From Acidobacteriota bacterium (GTDB lineage: Bacteria > Acidobacteriota > Aminicenantia > Aminicenantales > Saccharicenantaceae): a stretch of 64,000 bases of DNA. Positions 17,660 through 26,462 of the stretch are shown one piece after another (position 1 is the first letter of the stretch; each line of letters opens with the position of its first letter). The notes beneath the pieces are model-generated. The model worked only from the letters and a program-made list of their open reading frames with translations. It did no database searches and had not been told where the DNA came from. The translations under genes were made by a program, and so were the position numbers. The stretch covers positions 1 through 64,000 of the forward strand of contig JAKQUO010000004.1 of the NCBI GenBank assembly GCA_029569255.1. Reading direction: 5' to 3'.

Positions 17660-17689
17660 TTGCCTCATTGGCACATATTTTGCTATGAT
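17660..17689 (+). promoter_or_regulatory. Promoter of the TonB-dependent receptor
   Basis: TTGCCT (17660-17665) and TATGAT (17684-17689) are separated by 18 bp in an AT-rich stretch. This predicts a long 5' leader of about 125 bases before the ATG at 17821, which could carry regulation. Confidence 0.55.
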
Positions 17690-17820
17690 TAACTGTGTGA
17701 ATTGGCCTAATATGGAGGTTCAATGGAGTAATGCCAAATAATTCAGGGAAGGAAAGTCGCTGCCCGGCGGCGCCGGGCGGCACGAAAAGGGTCATTCCGA
17801 GAACGGAAAGGAGTCATTTG

Positions 17821-20800
17821 ATGAGGCAACTCAAACCCATTCTTCTGCTGGCCATCAGCGCGCTGCTCCTGACGAGCACGCTGTCGGCCCAGAGGGCGAC
17901 GGGCCAGGTCTTCGGCACCGTCAACGACGACCAGGGCTCTCCGCTCCCCGGCGTCTCGATCACGGCCAAGGGCCCGCGCCTGGTCGGCTCGGCCGCGACC
18001 GTGACCAACGCCCAGGGCGGCTACCGCCTGGTCGCTCTTCCCCCCGGAAGCTATGAGATCGAGTTCAACCTGTCCGGGTTCCAGCCCCTCGTCCGCAAGG
18101 ACGTCGTCGTCGGGGCCGAGCAGACTCTCACGCTCGACGTGAAGCTGAACCCGGCCGCGATCTCCGAGCAGGTCACCGTCATCGGCCAGTCGCCGCTCAT
18201 CGACGTCAAGAGCACGACCCGCGGCGCGGCCATGAACCGGCAGGTCTTCAGCCTGCTGCCCAAGGGCCGGAACTTCGACTCGCTGCTGGTCACCGTGCCC
18301 GGCGTCCAGAGAGAGGACTACCTCGCCGGCACGTCGGTCGACGGGGCGTCCGGCGCCGAGAACATGTGGTACGTCGACGGCGTCAGCACGACCAACCTGA
18401 TCAACGGCGTCTCCGCCCAGAGCGTCAACTACGACTTCGTCGAAGAGGTCAACTTCAAGTCGTCCGGCTACAACGCCGAGTTCGGCGGCTCCCTCGGCGG
18501 CGTCGTCAACGTCCTGACCCGGTCGGGCGGCAACGAGTTCCACGGCGACATCCTGGCCTACTACACCGACGAGGGCCTGACGGCCCGGCGGCGGGACATC
18601 CTCGTCTACAACAAGTTCGACACCTCCTGGAACCAGTCGGTCCTCTACCACGCCTGGGACAAGTACTTCGGCAAGCAGAAGTGGTACAACCTCGAGGGCG
18701 GGTTCAGCCTGGGCGGCTACGTCATCAAGGACCGCATCTGGTTCTTCCTGTCGGCCATGCCCAATTATAACCAGTACACCCGGACCCTGGACTACAGCAT
18801 GCAGGGCCTCACCACCCCGTCGAGGGACGTCCACTCGAAGCAGCTCGCCCTCAACGGCCAGGCCAAGCTCTCGGCCCAGCCGTTCAAGAACCTGCGGGTG
18901 AGCGCCAGCGCCATCAACAACATGACTACCGTCCGCGGCTGCGCCACGGGCATTCCCTCGTCCTGGAGCGGCAGCACGACGCTGGACTACGACATCTACG
19001 ATTTCAACTACCCGAACTTCAGCGCCAGCGCCACGGCCGACTGGATCGTCTCCCCCACCTTCATGGTCAGCGCCCGCGGCGGCTTCTTCCGGACGAACCA
19101 GAACCACCAGGTGCCCGCCGCGACCACCACCCCCTATTACGGGTTCATGATGGAACAGCCCTTCAACTACGCGGACTCCGGCAACGTCGGCCTGCTCGAC
19201 GTGCCCGCCGCCTACCAGCACCCCGCCAGCTGGCAGAACTTCCCCCGCGCCAACGTCATGGGCATCGCGAAGACCATCCGGCAGAAGTACAGCGTCAACC
19301 TCGACCTGACCTACTTCGCCACACTCGGGGGCGAGCACGCCTTCAAGCTCGGCGGCCAGTTCATCCGCCAGGGCGAGGACGTCGACAACGGCGGCCAGGC
19401 GCCCATCGTCTACCTGGCCTGGATGGACGGCACGGTCAATCCGACGTTCAGGATGTACGGAGAGGATTATCCCACCGGCCGCTACGGCTGGTACGGCGTC
19501 CGCGGCAACGCCGACGCCGGCCCCTACGGCTCGGTCTACGACGCCTTCAGCAACCAGTGGGCCTTCTACCTCCAGGACACCTGGACGATCGCCCGCAAGC
19601 TGACCTTCAACCTCGGCGTCCGGACCGAGTCCGAGTACATCCCCAGCTACAGCAACGACCCGCTCTACGCCGGCCTCAAGGGCATCGACTTCCCGTTCAA
19701 GAAGAAGATCTCCCCGCGGCTGGGCTTCGTCTACGACGTCTTCGGCGATTCGTCCCTCAAGGTCTACGGCTCCTACGCCATCTACCAGGACGTCATGAAG
19801 CTCAGCGTCGCGGCCAACGCCTTCGGCGGGCTGAAGTGGAAGAGCGCCTACTACACGCTCGACACCTACCAGTTCGACACGATCGGCGTCGGCGGCAGCT
19901 TCCCCGGGACGCTCCTCGAAGTCCTCGACTTCCGGGCCCCCTCCTTCGACCTGGTCGACCCCGACATCAAGCCCTTCACCCAGCGTGAGATCGCCCTCGG
20001 CGCGGAGAAGAAGCTGACCGAGGACGTTTCGGCCTCCATCCGCCTGGTCAACAAGTCGGTCCTCTACGCCGTCGACGACATGGGCGTCTTCGTGCCCGGA
20101 GTCGGCGAGGAGTACTACTACAGCTGGATCGGCTCGCCCTTCATCAACGCCAAGTACGCGGCGGCCAGAGCGGCCCATATGATGCCGGCGAACGCGCCCG
20201 ACATGCCCAAGGCCAAGCGCGAATACTGGGGCGTGAACCTCAGCCTCGACAAGCGGCTGTCGAACAACTGGCTCATGGGCGCCGCCTTCACCTGGAGCTC
20301 GCTGACGGGCAACTACTCCGGCCTGGCCAGCTCCGACGAATTCGGCCGCAACGACCCCAACGGCGAGCGCTCGTTCGACCTCTGGCACTTCCAGCAGGAC
20401 CTCGACCTCAAGCCGATCGACGGCCCCCTGATGACCGACCGGCCCATCGTCCTCAAGCTCTACGGCAGCTACGTCTTCCCGATGGGCCTGACGGTCGGCG
20501 CGGTCATGCAGGCCATGAGCGGCACGGTGCTGACCACCGCCTGGAACGTCGACGGCCCGGGCTACTACCCCTACAACCGCGGCGACCTCGGCCGGACCCC
20601 CTTCCTGTACTATGCCGACGCCTACGCGGAGTACAACCTCCGCCTCGGCTCCCGCTACAACCTCCAGATCAACATCAACCTGGCCAACGTGTTCAACATC
20701 GACACGGTCACCGGCATCGGCGCCAACGTCTACCGGGACAACATCACGCCCGGCGAGGACGTGATCGCGGCCGGGCGGTGGACCCCTCCCGCCACCGCCA

Positions 20801-20880
20801 GGTTGGACGGCACGTTCGGCTACGCCAACTCCTTCTTCGCCCCGTTCCAAGCCCGCCTGGGATTCAAGTTCTCGTTCTGA
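17821..20880 (+). CDS. TonB-dependent outer-membrane receptor (CarboxypepD_reg type)
   Basis: A 1019-residue outer-membrane receptor. A signal peptide ending near STLSAQ is followed by a carboxypeptidase-regulatory-like domain (VFGTVNDDQGSPLPGVSITA), then a plug domain with the GAAMNRQVFSLLPKGRNFDSL and NVLTRSGGNEFHG segments. The barrel extends to the C-terminal FQARLGFKFSF, ending in the aromatic residue expected for BAM-dependent insertion. The ATG at 17821 is chosen because AAAGGAG precedes it and a signal peptide follows; an in-frame ATG at 17731 would bury the signal. The substrate is unknown; neighbouring peptidases make peptides or oligosaccharides plausible. A strong terminator follows. 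Confidence 0.93.
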   Translation: MRQLKPILLLAISALLLTSTLSAQRATGQVFGTVNDDQGSPLPGVSITAKGPRLVGSAATVTNAQGGYRLVALPPGSYEIEFNLSGFQPLVRKDVVVGAEQTLTLDVKLNPAAISEQVTVIGQSPLIDVKSTTRGAAMNRQVFSLLPKGRNFDSLLVTVPGVQREDYLAGTSVDGASGAENMWYVDGVSTTNLINGVSAQSVNYDFVEEVNFKSSGYNAEFGGSLGGVVNVLTRSGGNEFHGDILAYYTDEGLTARRRDILVYNKFDTSWNQSVLYHAWDKYFGKQKWYNLEGGFSLGGYVIKDRIWFFLSAMPNYNQYTRTLDYSMQGLTTPSRDVHSKQLALNGQAKLSAQPFKNLRVSASAINNMTTVRGCATGIPSSWSGSTTLDYDIYDFNYPNFSASATADWIVSPTFMVSARGGFFRTNQNHQVPAATTTPYYGFMMEQPFNYADSGNVGLLDVPAAYQHPASWQNFPRANVMGIAKTIRQKYSVNLDLTYFATLGGEHAFKLGGQFIRQGEDVDNGGQAPIVYLAWMDGTVNPTFRMYGEDYPTGRYGWYGVRGNADAGPYGSVYDAFSNQWAFYLQDTWTIARKLTFNLGVRTESEYIPSYSNDPLYAGLKGIDFPFKKKISPRLGFVYDVFGDSSLKVYGSYAIYQDVMKLSVAANAFGGLKWKSAYYTLDTYQFDTIGVGGSFPGTLLEVLDFRAPSFDLVDPDIKPFTQREIALGAEKKLTEDVSASIRLVNKSVLYAVDDMGVFVPGVGEEYYYSWIGSPFINAKYAAARAAHMMPANAPDMPKAKREYWGVNLSLDKRLSNNWLMGAAFTWSSLTGNYSGLASSDEFGRNDPNGERSFDLWHFQQDLDLKPIDGPLMTDRPIVLKLYGSYVFPMGLTVGAVMQAMSGTVLTTAWNVDGPGYYPYNRGDLGRTPFLYYADAYAEYNLRLGSRYNLQININLANVFNIDTVTGIGANVYRDNITPGEDVIAAGRWTPPATARLDGTFGYANSFFAPFQARLGFKFSF

Positions 20881-20905
20881 GCTGAACTAACTCGAGCGCG
20901 TGTAC

Positions 20906-20943
20906 GCCCGCCCCGGCTCCGGCCGGGGCGGGCTTTCTTTTTC
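20906..20943 (+). terminator. Rho-independent terminator of the TonB receptor
   Basis: The perfect 11-bp arms GCCCGCCCCGG (20906-20916) and CCGGGGCGGGC (20923-20933) are followed by TTTCTTTTT. It lies between two convergent genes. Confidence 0.9.
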
Positions 20944-20946
20944 CCG

Positions 20947-21597
20947 CTACTTTTTCGCCAGCGCCTCGAGCTCGTGCCGGTACCCCGCTTCGTCGAGGAT
21001 GCCGAAGGTCAGGGTTCTGCTCTGCTCCTCGAGCTCGCCGACGAACCGGCTGCCCTCGAAGGCCGGGGCCATCCTCCACTCGTTGGGAGCGACGAAGGCG
21101 AAGGCGTACTTGACGTACTGCTTGCGGAAGGAGTACGTCCAGACCTCGGCCCGGTTGGCCTGGACGTCCTCGTTGCTGCGGCTGACGCCGCCCGTCTGCG
21201 CCTGGCCGAGCCGCATGCCCCAGTCCGTGTTCTGGTCGATGTCGATCGCGGCCGGCGGCCCGTTGAGGAGATAGACCCGGCCCCGGTCGGTGTTCCAGGG
21301 CTGCCGGGAGTTCTCCCGCTTGAAGGCGCTGAGGACGTACGACATCCTCTCCCGGAAGACCTCGAGTGACCGGGGGTCGCGGGCGGCCCAGAAGAGCCGC
21401 TGGAACTCGGCCTTGGCCGGAGCGGCGAGCGCCCGGTAGAGGTCCCGCTCGAAATCCTGCATGATCGGGTAGTGCTGGGTGAACCAGGCGTCCTTGGTCG
21501 GGATCATCTTGATCCCGCAGGCGGCCAGAACGGCCAGAAAGAGAAGCGGCCCGGCGGCGGCGCGCAAGGAGCTTCGATCGGGACGAAAATCGGACAT
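20947..21597 (-). CDS. GWxTD-type lipoprotein
   Basis: A 216-residue predicted lipoprotein with lipobox LAVLAAC and acylated Cys at residue 27. The body shows the same order of motifs as the large GWxTD protein at 15293-17383: RDLYRALAAPAKAEFQRLFW (about 51-70), AARDP, and PWNTDRGRVYLLNGPP near 100, where W-x-T-D is kept but the preceding Gly is Pro. The remaining domain is beta-rich. The start at 21597 follows a GAGAGGTGG ribosome site; an upstream in-frame ATG would lie too far before the lipobox. Function is unknown. Confidence 0.78.
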   Translation of the reverse strand: MSDFRPDRSSLRAAAGPLLFLAVLAACGIKMIPTKDAWFTQHYPIMQDFERDLYRALAAPAKAEFQRLFWAARDPRSLEVFRERMSYVLSAFKRENSRQPWNTDRGRVYLLNGPPAAIDIDQNTDWGMRLGQAQTGGVSRSNEDVQANRAEVWTYSFRKQYVKYAFAFVAPNEWRMAPAFEGSRFVGELEEQSRTLTFGILDEAGYRHELEALAKK

Positions 21598-21634
21598 GGT
21601 CCACCTCTCCTCTGCGGATATAAGGCCTGCCGCC

Positions 21635-21664
21635 AGCATAGACCCGGAGGGGGCGTCGAGTCAA
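21635..21664 (-). promoter_or_regulatory. Promoter of the GWxTD lipoprotein
   Basis: TTGACT (21664-21659) and TATGCT (21640-21635) are 18 bp apart on the minus strand, about 40 bases before the ATG at 21597. Confidence 0.65.
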
Positions 21665-21712
21665 TCCGTCGTTCGGCCGGAGAGCTCTCGCCCGGAGGCG
21701 GGACCCGGGCCC

Positions 21713-21742
21713 TTGACACCGGGCGGGGGGGACGGATATCCT
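21713..21742 (+). promoter_or_regulatory. Promoter of the PAP2 phosphatase gene
   Basis: TTGACA (21713-21718) and TATCCT (21737-21742) with an 18-bp GC-rich spacer, 32 bases before the ATG. Confidence 0.7.
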
Positions 21743-21774
21743 CGCCTCGAGAAGGGAAGAGCCGGAGGCCGACG

Positions 21775-22596
21775 ATGACCCGATGCCGTCGCGGAGCCGC
21801 CTTCGCCGTCCTGGCGACGGTCCTGGCGGCGAACGGCCTCTGGGCCGGGGACCGCCCCTTCCCCTACGAGCTCAAGAAGAGCGACTTCTGGCTCGGGGGC
21901 GGCGGCGCCGGGCTCGCCGGCCTGGGGGCCTTGCTCCACGCCGGCCAGGGGAAGATCACGCTCGAAGAGGTCCTGGCCCTCGACAGGAACGACGTCAACG
22001 CCTTCGACCGCCCGGCGACGCGCAACTGGTCGAGCGCGTGGGCCGGCCGGAGCGACGTCGCCCGGGACGTCACGGTCATCTCGTCCCTCCTCGTCTCCGC
22101 GGCCCCGGCTCTCCTGCGGGCCGAGTGGTCCAGGGCCCTGACCGTGAGCGTGATGTTCGCGGAGGCCTACGCGGTCATGGGCGGGGTCACCTACCTGACA
22201 AAAACGGCGGTGGCGAGAAAGCGCCCCTATCTCTACAACACGGGCCTCACCCCGGAGGAGCGGCTGGAGGCCCTGGACGACCCCAAGGCGTCCTTCTTCT
22301 CGGGGCACGCCGCGGCGGCCTTCGCCGCGGCGGCCTTCCTCTCCAAGGTGTTCACCGACATCCACGGGCCCTCGGCCTGGTCGACGCTCGTCTGGGCGTC
22401 GAGCCTGTCCCTCGCGGCCTATACGGGCTTCGCCCGGGTCAAGGCCGGGGTCCATTTCCCGAGCGACGCGATCGCCGGGGCCGCCGTGGGCTTCGCCATC
22501 GGCTATCTGGTCCCCGTCCTCCACAAGAAAGGCTCGAGCGGCCGGCCGCGTGTGGCCGTCGGCCCGAACACGGTCAGCCTCAGCCTGGGTTTCTGA
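21775..22596 (+). CDS. PAP2-family phosphatase (membrane or exported)
   Basis: A 273-residue protein with a signal peptide and the three acid phosphatase/PAP2 motifs: KTAVARKRP (K-x6-RP), SFFSGHAA (SGH) and RVKAGVHFPSD (R-x5-H-x3-D). Family members remove phosphate from lipid phosphates such as undecaprenyl pyrophosphate, phosphatidate or phosphatidylglycerophosphate. The C-terminal strand VSLSLGF and the predicted export suggest a periplasmic or outer-membrane-associated form. The ATG at 21775 has GGAGG upstream. Confidence 0.88.
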   Translation: MTRCRRGAAFAVLATVLAANGLWAGDRPFPYELKKSDFWLGGGGAGLAGLGALLHAGQGKITLEEVLALDRNDVNAFDRPATRNWSSAWAGRSDVARDVTVISSLLVSAAPALLRAEWSRALTVSVMFAEAYAVMGGVTYLTKTAVARKRPYLYNTGLTPEERLEALDDPKASFFSGHAAAAFAAAAFLSKVFTDIHGPSAWSTLVWASSLSLAAYTGFARVKAGVHFPSDAIAGAAVGFAIGYLVPVLHKKGSSGRPRVAVGPNTVSLSLGF

Positions 22597-22621
22597 GCGT
22601 CCGGCCCGCGGTCCCGGCGCC

Positions 22622-22650
22622 TTGACTTCGGCCCGAGGGCCGTCTATCCT
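22622..22650 (+). promoter_or_regulatory. Promoter of the exported Memo-like gene
   Basis: TTGACT (22622-22627) and TATCCT (22645-22650) with a 17-bp spacer; the ATG is at 22671. Confidence 0.7.
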
Positions 22651-22670
22651 CACAGCGGCGGAGGACGACC

Positions 22671-23723
22671 ATGAAAGCTTCAGCCGTGTTCGCGGCCGCG
22701 CTCCTGGTCTTTTCGGCCCTGGCCGCCCAGGAGGCGCGCCCGGTCCGCGACGACGTCGGGTTCTGCTGGGACCCGGCGGGCATGCGGCGGCTCGTCGACT
22801 ATCTCCGGGACCGGGAGAAGGATCACTTCGAGCCCGAGGGCCTGGTGGCGGCCGTCGCGCCCCACGACGACTACCTCCTGGCCGGCCGCGTCGACTATCC
22901 CCTATTCGAGATCCTGCGGGCCAAGGAGGTCGTCGTCTTCGGCGTCACGCACGGCACCGTGCGCCGGGAGATCGGCGACCCGCACGGCGTCCTCATCTTC
23001 GACGAATTCAAGGCCTGGCCCGGGCTGACGGGGCCGGTGGCCGCCTCCGGGCTGCGCGAGGCCTTGAAAAAGGGCCTGGACAGGAGCGACTACCGGGTCA
23101 GCGACAAGGCCCACGCGCTCGAGCACTCCATCGAGGCCCAGGTGCCCTGGCTTCAATACTTCAATCCGGGCGTCGAGATCACGCCGGTCATGGTCACGGG
23201 CATGCCTTTCGAGAAGATGGAGGAGATCGCGGCCCGGGTCGCCGAGGTCATCGCCGCCGAGATGAAGGCCAGGGGGCTGGTCGCCGGCCGGGACATTTTT
23301 TTCCTCATCTCCGCGGACGGCAACCACTACGGCCAGGATTTCGACAACTCGCCGTTCGGCGAGGGCGAGGCCGCTTGGCGCGCGGCCCGGGCGCTCGACC
23401 AGCGGCTGATCCGCGATTACCTGACGGGCGTCATGGACCAGGGCAAGGTCGAGGGCCTGACCAAGGAGCTCTGGGGCCGGACCTTCCTCGACTACCGCAA
23501 CACCTACTGGTGCGGGAAATACTCCGTCCCCTTCGGCCTGCTGGCGGTCCAGAAAATCCTGGCCCTGGCTGAGAACAGGAAGGTGAGCGGATCGCTCTTC
23601 CGCTATTCCGACAGCTACAGCGAAGGCGCGCTGCCGCTCACGAAGACGGGCATGGGGCTCACGGCGCCCTTCTCGCTGCGCCACTGGGTCAGCTGGTTCT
23701 CCATCGGCTATTATCGGGAATAG
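22671..23723 (+). CDS. Exported Memo-like protein (AmmeMemoRadiSam system B family)
   Basis: A 350-residue protein with an N-terminal signal peptide (residues 1-19) followed by a Memo domain. Family landmarks are APHDDYLLAG (about residue 63), VFGVTHG, ALEHSIEAQVPWLQYF (about 145) and ISADGNHYG (about 220), which include the His residues that bind metal in Memo homologues. Cytosolic members usually occur with AmmeMemoRadiSam A and a radical SAM protein; neither is adjacent here. The signal peptide points to a secreted or periplasmic metalloprotein of unknown reaction. The C-terminal 80 residues are longer than in minimal Memo proteins. Confidence 0.82.
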   Translation: MKASAVFAAALLVFSALAAQEARPVRDDVGFCWDPAGMRRLVDYLRDREKDHFEPEGLVAAVAPHDDYLLAGRVDYPLFEILRAKEVVVFGVTHGTVRREIGDPHGVLIFDEFKAWPGLTGPVAASGLREALKKGLDRSDYRVSDKAHALEHSIEAQVPWLQYFNPGVEITPVMVTGMPFEKMEEIAARVAEVIAAEMKARGLVAGRDIFFLISADGNHYGQDFDNSPFGEGEAAWRAARALDQRLIRDYLTGVMDQGKVEGLTKELWGRTFLDYRNTYWCGKYSVPFGLLAVQKILALAENRKVSGSLFRYSDSYSEGALPLTKTGMGLTAPFSLRHWVSWFSIGYYRE

Positions 23724-23773
23724 CCGGGATGCCGCTTCGCTTCCCCGCCGGCTGAAAAGAACCGCCCCCCGGG

Positions 23774-23802
23774 TTGACGCGCCCGCCGGGCGGGGATACA
23801 TT
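23774..23802 (+). promoter_or_regulatory. Promoter of the S9 peptidase gene
   Basis: TTGACG (23774-23779) and TACATT (23797-23802) with a 17-bp spacer; the ATG is at 23836 after CAGGAGG. Confidence 0.65.
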
Positions 23803-23835
23803 ACGCGCTCGGAGTTCCTTCGCCAGGAGGTCGAC

Positions 23836-26241
23836 ATGCCGCTCGCCCCGAACGGTCTTCGCAAACGAGTCCTCGTCGGATTGACGGTCCTTGCCGCCGC
23901 CGGGGCCGTCGCCTTCGCCGCGGCCCGGGGCCGGAGCGGGGCGCAGGCGCCCAAGGCCCTGACCGAGGCCGATTACGCCCGGGCCGAGAAGTTCCTGGCC
24001 GCGGGCGTCGCCGGGCTTGTCCTGAAGGCCGACGTCCGGCCGGTGTGGCTCCCGGACGAACGTTTCTGGTACCGGAACACGCTGGCCGAGGGCGCGTCCG
24101 AGTTCGTCCTGGTCGACCCGGCCCGCGGGAAGCGCGCCCCGGCCTTCGACCACGCCGCCCTGGCCGCCGCCCTCTCGCGGGCGACGGGGAAGGCCTTCGA
24201 AGGGGCCCGCCTCCCGTTCAGCGCGTTCGAGTTCGCCGCGTCCGGCCGCGCCGTCCGCTTCGGGGCCGAGGGGAAGACCTGGGAATACGACCTCAAGGCC
24301 CGGACCTGCCGCGAGGTCGAGGGCGCCGCGGCGCCCGCGGCCGCGGGGCCGCCGGGTTCCGCCGGGGGCCGGCCCGGCTTCGGCGGCGCTCCCGAGGCGC
24401 TCTCGCCGGACGGGCGCTGGGCGGCCTTCATCCGCGGCGACAACCTCTGGGTCCGCGAGGTCGCGACCAGGAAGGAGACGGCGCTCACGACCGACGGCGC
24501 CAAGGACTTCGGCTACGCCACCGACAACGCCGGCTGGAGCCGGAGCGACCGGCCGGTCCTGACCTGGTCGCCGGACTCGAGGAAGATCGCCACCTTCCAG
24601 CTGGACCAGCGCGGCGTCGGCGAGATGTACCTGGTCGAGACGCGCGTCGGGCACCCCGTGCTCCAGGCCTGGAAATACCCGCTGCCGGGCGACGAGGTCG
24701 TGACCACCATCCAGCGCGTGGTCGTCCATCTCGACGGCCCCCGGGTCGTCCGCCTGAAGATGCCGCCCGACCAGCACCGCTCGACGACGGGCGACGACAT
24801 CAAGGACCGCGGCGGCGAGGTCGCGGACCTGCAGTGGAGCCCCGACGGCGCCCGGCTCGTCTTCGTCTCGACCTCCCGCGACCACAGGCACGAGATCGTC
24901 CGCGAGGCCGACCCGGAGACGGGCGACGTGCGCGTCGTCCTCGAGGAAAGGGCGCCGACGTTCTTCGAGTCCGGCGGCAACTGGCGCTTCCTGGCCGGGA
25001 CGAACGAGCTCCTGTGGTTCTCGGAGCGCGACGATTGGGGTCACCTGTACCTCTACGACATGGCCACGGGCGCCCTGAAGAACCGGGTCACCTCCGGCGA
25101 GGGCCTCGTCTCCAGGGTCGAGCGGGTCGACGAGAAGGCCCGGGCCGTCTATTACACCGGGCTGGGGCGGGAGAAGGGGCGCGACCCCTATTTCCGCCGC
25201 CTCTACAGGGTCGGGTTCGACGGGCGGGGCCCGGCGCTCCTGACCCCGGAGGACGCCGACCACGCGGTCACGTTCTCGCCCTCGGGCCGCTTCTTCGTCG
25301 ACAGCTTCTCCAAGCCCGACGTCCCGCCGGTCGCGGTCGTGCGCGACGCGGCCGGGAAGCTTCTGGCCGGGCTCGAGCGGGCCGACATCTCGCCGCTCCT
25401 CGCCGCGGGCTGGCGGCCGCCGCTCGCCTTCTCGGCCGAGGGACGGGACGGCTCGACCGACGTCCACGGGCTCCTCTTCCGGCCGACGGGCTTCGACCCG
25501 GCCCGCAAGTACCCCATCGTCAACAACATCTACCCCGGCCCGCAGTCGGGCAGCGTCAGGGGCCGGAGCTTCTCGCCGGCCCACGGCGACGCCCAGGCCC
25601 TGGCCGAGCTGGGCTTCGTCGTCGTCCAGATCGACGGCATGGGCACGCCCAACCGGTCCAAGAGCTTCCACGAGACCTACTACGGCGACATGGGCGACAA
25701 CACGCTCCCGGACCAGGTCGCGGCGATGAAGGAGCTGGCCGGGCGGTATCCCTGGATCGACATCGACCGGGCCGGGATCTACGGCCACTCCGGCGGCGGC
25801 TTCGCGGCCTGCGGGGCCATGTTCCGCTTCCCGGACTTCTTCAAGGTGGGCGTCTCCCAGGCCGGCAACCACGACAACCGCGGCTACGAGGACGACTGGG
25901 GCGAGAAGTGGCAGGGCCTGCTCGTCCGGAACGCGGACGGGACGACGAACTACGACGACCAGGCCAACCAGACCCACGCCGGGGACCTCAAGGGCAAGCT
26001 CCTCCTGGCCCACGGCACCATGGACGGCAACGTCCCGCCCTACCTGACGCTCCTCGTCGTGGACGAGCTCATCAAGGCCAACAAGGACTTCGACCTCATC
26101 CTCTTCCCCAACCGCGGCCACGGCTTCGGGAACGAGCCCTACATGGTCCGCCGGCGCTGGGACTACTTCGTCCGCCACCTCCTCGGCGCCGAGCCTCCCA
26201 AGGAGTACCCGATGAAGCCGGCCGCCCCGGGGCGGCGCTAG
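23836..26241 (+). CDS. Exported prolyl oligopeptidase-family S9 peptidase (DPP-IV-like)
   Basis: An 801-residue protein with an N-terminal signal/anchor, an eight-bladed beta-propeller region (about 60-520) and a C-terminal alpha/beta hydrolase domain. The catalytic triad is visible: Ser652 in GHSGGG, Asp730 in GTMDGNVPP and His762 in NRGHGFG. The nucleophile elbow is GHSGGG rather than the GWSYGG of classical dipeptidyl peptidase IV. It likely removes dipeptides or small peptides in the periplasm. It stands alone behind its own promoter. Confidence 0.92.
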   Translation: MPLAPNGLRKRVLVGLTVLAAAGAVAFAAARGRSGAQAPKALTEADYARAEKFLAAGVAGLVLKADVRPVWLPDERFWYRNTLAEGASEFVLVDPARGKRAPAFDHAALAAALSRATGKAFEGARLPFSAFEFAASGRAVRFGAEGKTWEYDLKARTCREVEGAAAPAAAGPPGSAGGRPGFGGAPEALSPDGRWAAFIRGDNLWVREVATRKETALTTDGAKDFGYATDNAGWSRSDRPVLTWSPDSRKIATFQLDQRGVGEMYLVETRVGHPVLQAWKYPLPGDEVVTTIQRVVVHLDGPRVVRLKMPPDQHRSTTGDDIKDRGGEVADLQWSPDGARLVFVSTSRDHRHEIVREADPETGDVRVVLEERAPTFFESGGNWRFLAGTNELLWFSERDDWGHLYLYDMATGALKNRVTSGEGLVSRVERVDEKARAVYYTGLGREKGRDPYFRRLYRVGFDGRGPALLTPEDADHAVTFSPSGRFFVDSFSKPDVPPVAVVRDAAGKLLAGLERADISPLLAAGWRPPLAFSAEGRDGSTDVHGLLFRPTGFDPARKYPIVNNIYPGPQSGSVRGRSFSPAHGDAQALAELGFVVVQIDGMGTPNRSKSFHETYYGDMGDNTLPDQVAAMKELAGRYPWIDIDRAGIYGHSGGGFAACGAMFRFPDFFKVGVSQAGNHDNRGYEDDWGEKWQGLLVRNADGTTNYDDQANQTHAGDLKGKLLLAHGTMDGNVPPYLTLLVVDELIKANKDFDLILFPNRGHGFGNEPYMVRRRWDYFVRHLLGAEPPKEYPMKPAAPGRR

Positions 26242-26251
26242 AGCGGCGGGC

Positions 26252-26430
26252 TCAGCCGGCGGCTTTCTTCGACGGCACGAGGACCGCGGCCAGGAGGGCC
26301 GCGATGGCCCCCATGATGAGCACTGCGGTCCCGCTTGGCCTGCTTGGCGTCCCGGATGGCCATGAACCTCATGCTCAGCGCGGCCCTGGTAGAGCCCCCA
26401 GGAAATCAGCAAGGCCAGGTAGGCGATCAT
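26252..26430 (-). pseudogene. Frame-broken small two-helix membrane protein
   Basis: On the minus strand an ATG at 26430 opens a hydrophobic helix (MIAYLALLISWGLYQGR). A second frame continues with SMRFMAIRDAKQAKRDRSA, and a third gives VLIMGAIAALLAAVLVPSKK before a TGA at 26254-26252. Read across two frameshifts this gives one coherent small protein with two membrane helices and a charged loop. Either the gene is decayed or the assembly carries two indels; sequence alone cannot tell. Confidence 0.4.
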
Positions 26431-26462
26431 CCGGCCGCGAGTTCAACCGGAAAAAGGGCCGG

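Noticed and set aside
17743-20850. 1035-residue minus-strand open frame
   Set aside because: Antisense shadow of the TonB receptor; composition dominated by Val, Glu, Asp and Gly with no recognisable motif.
23689-26430. 913-residue minus-strand open frame
   Set aside because: Mostly antisense to the S9 peptidase. Only its first 17 codons look real, as part of the frame-broken membrane protein at 26252-26430.
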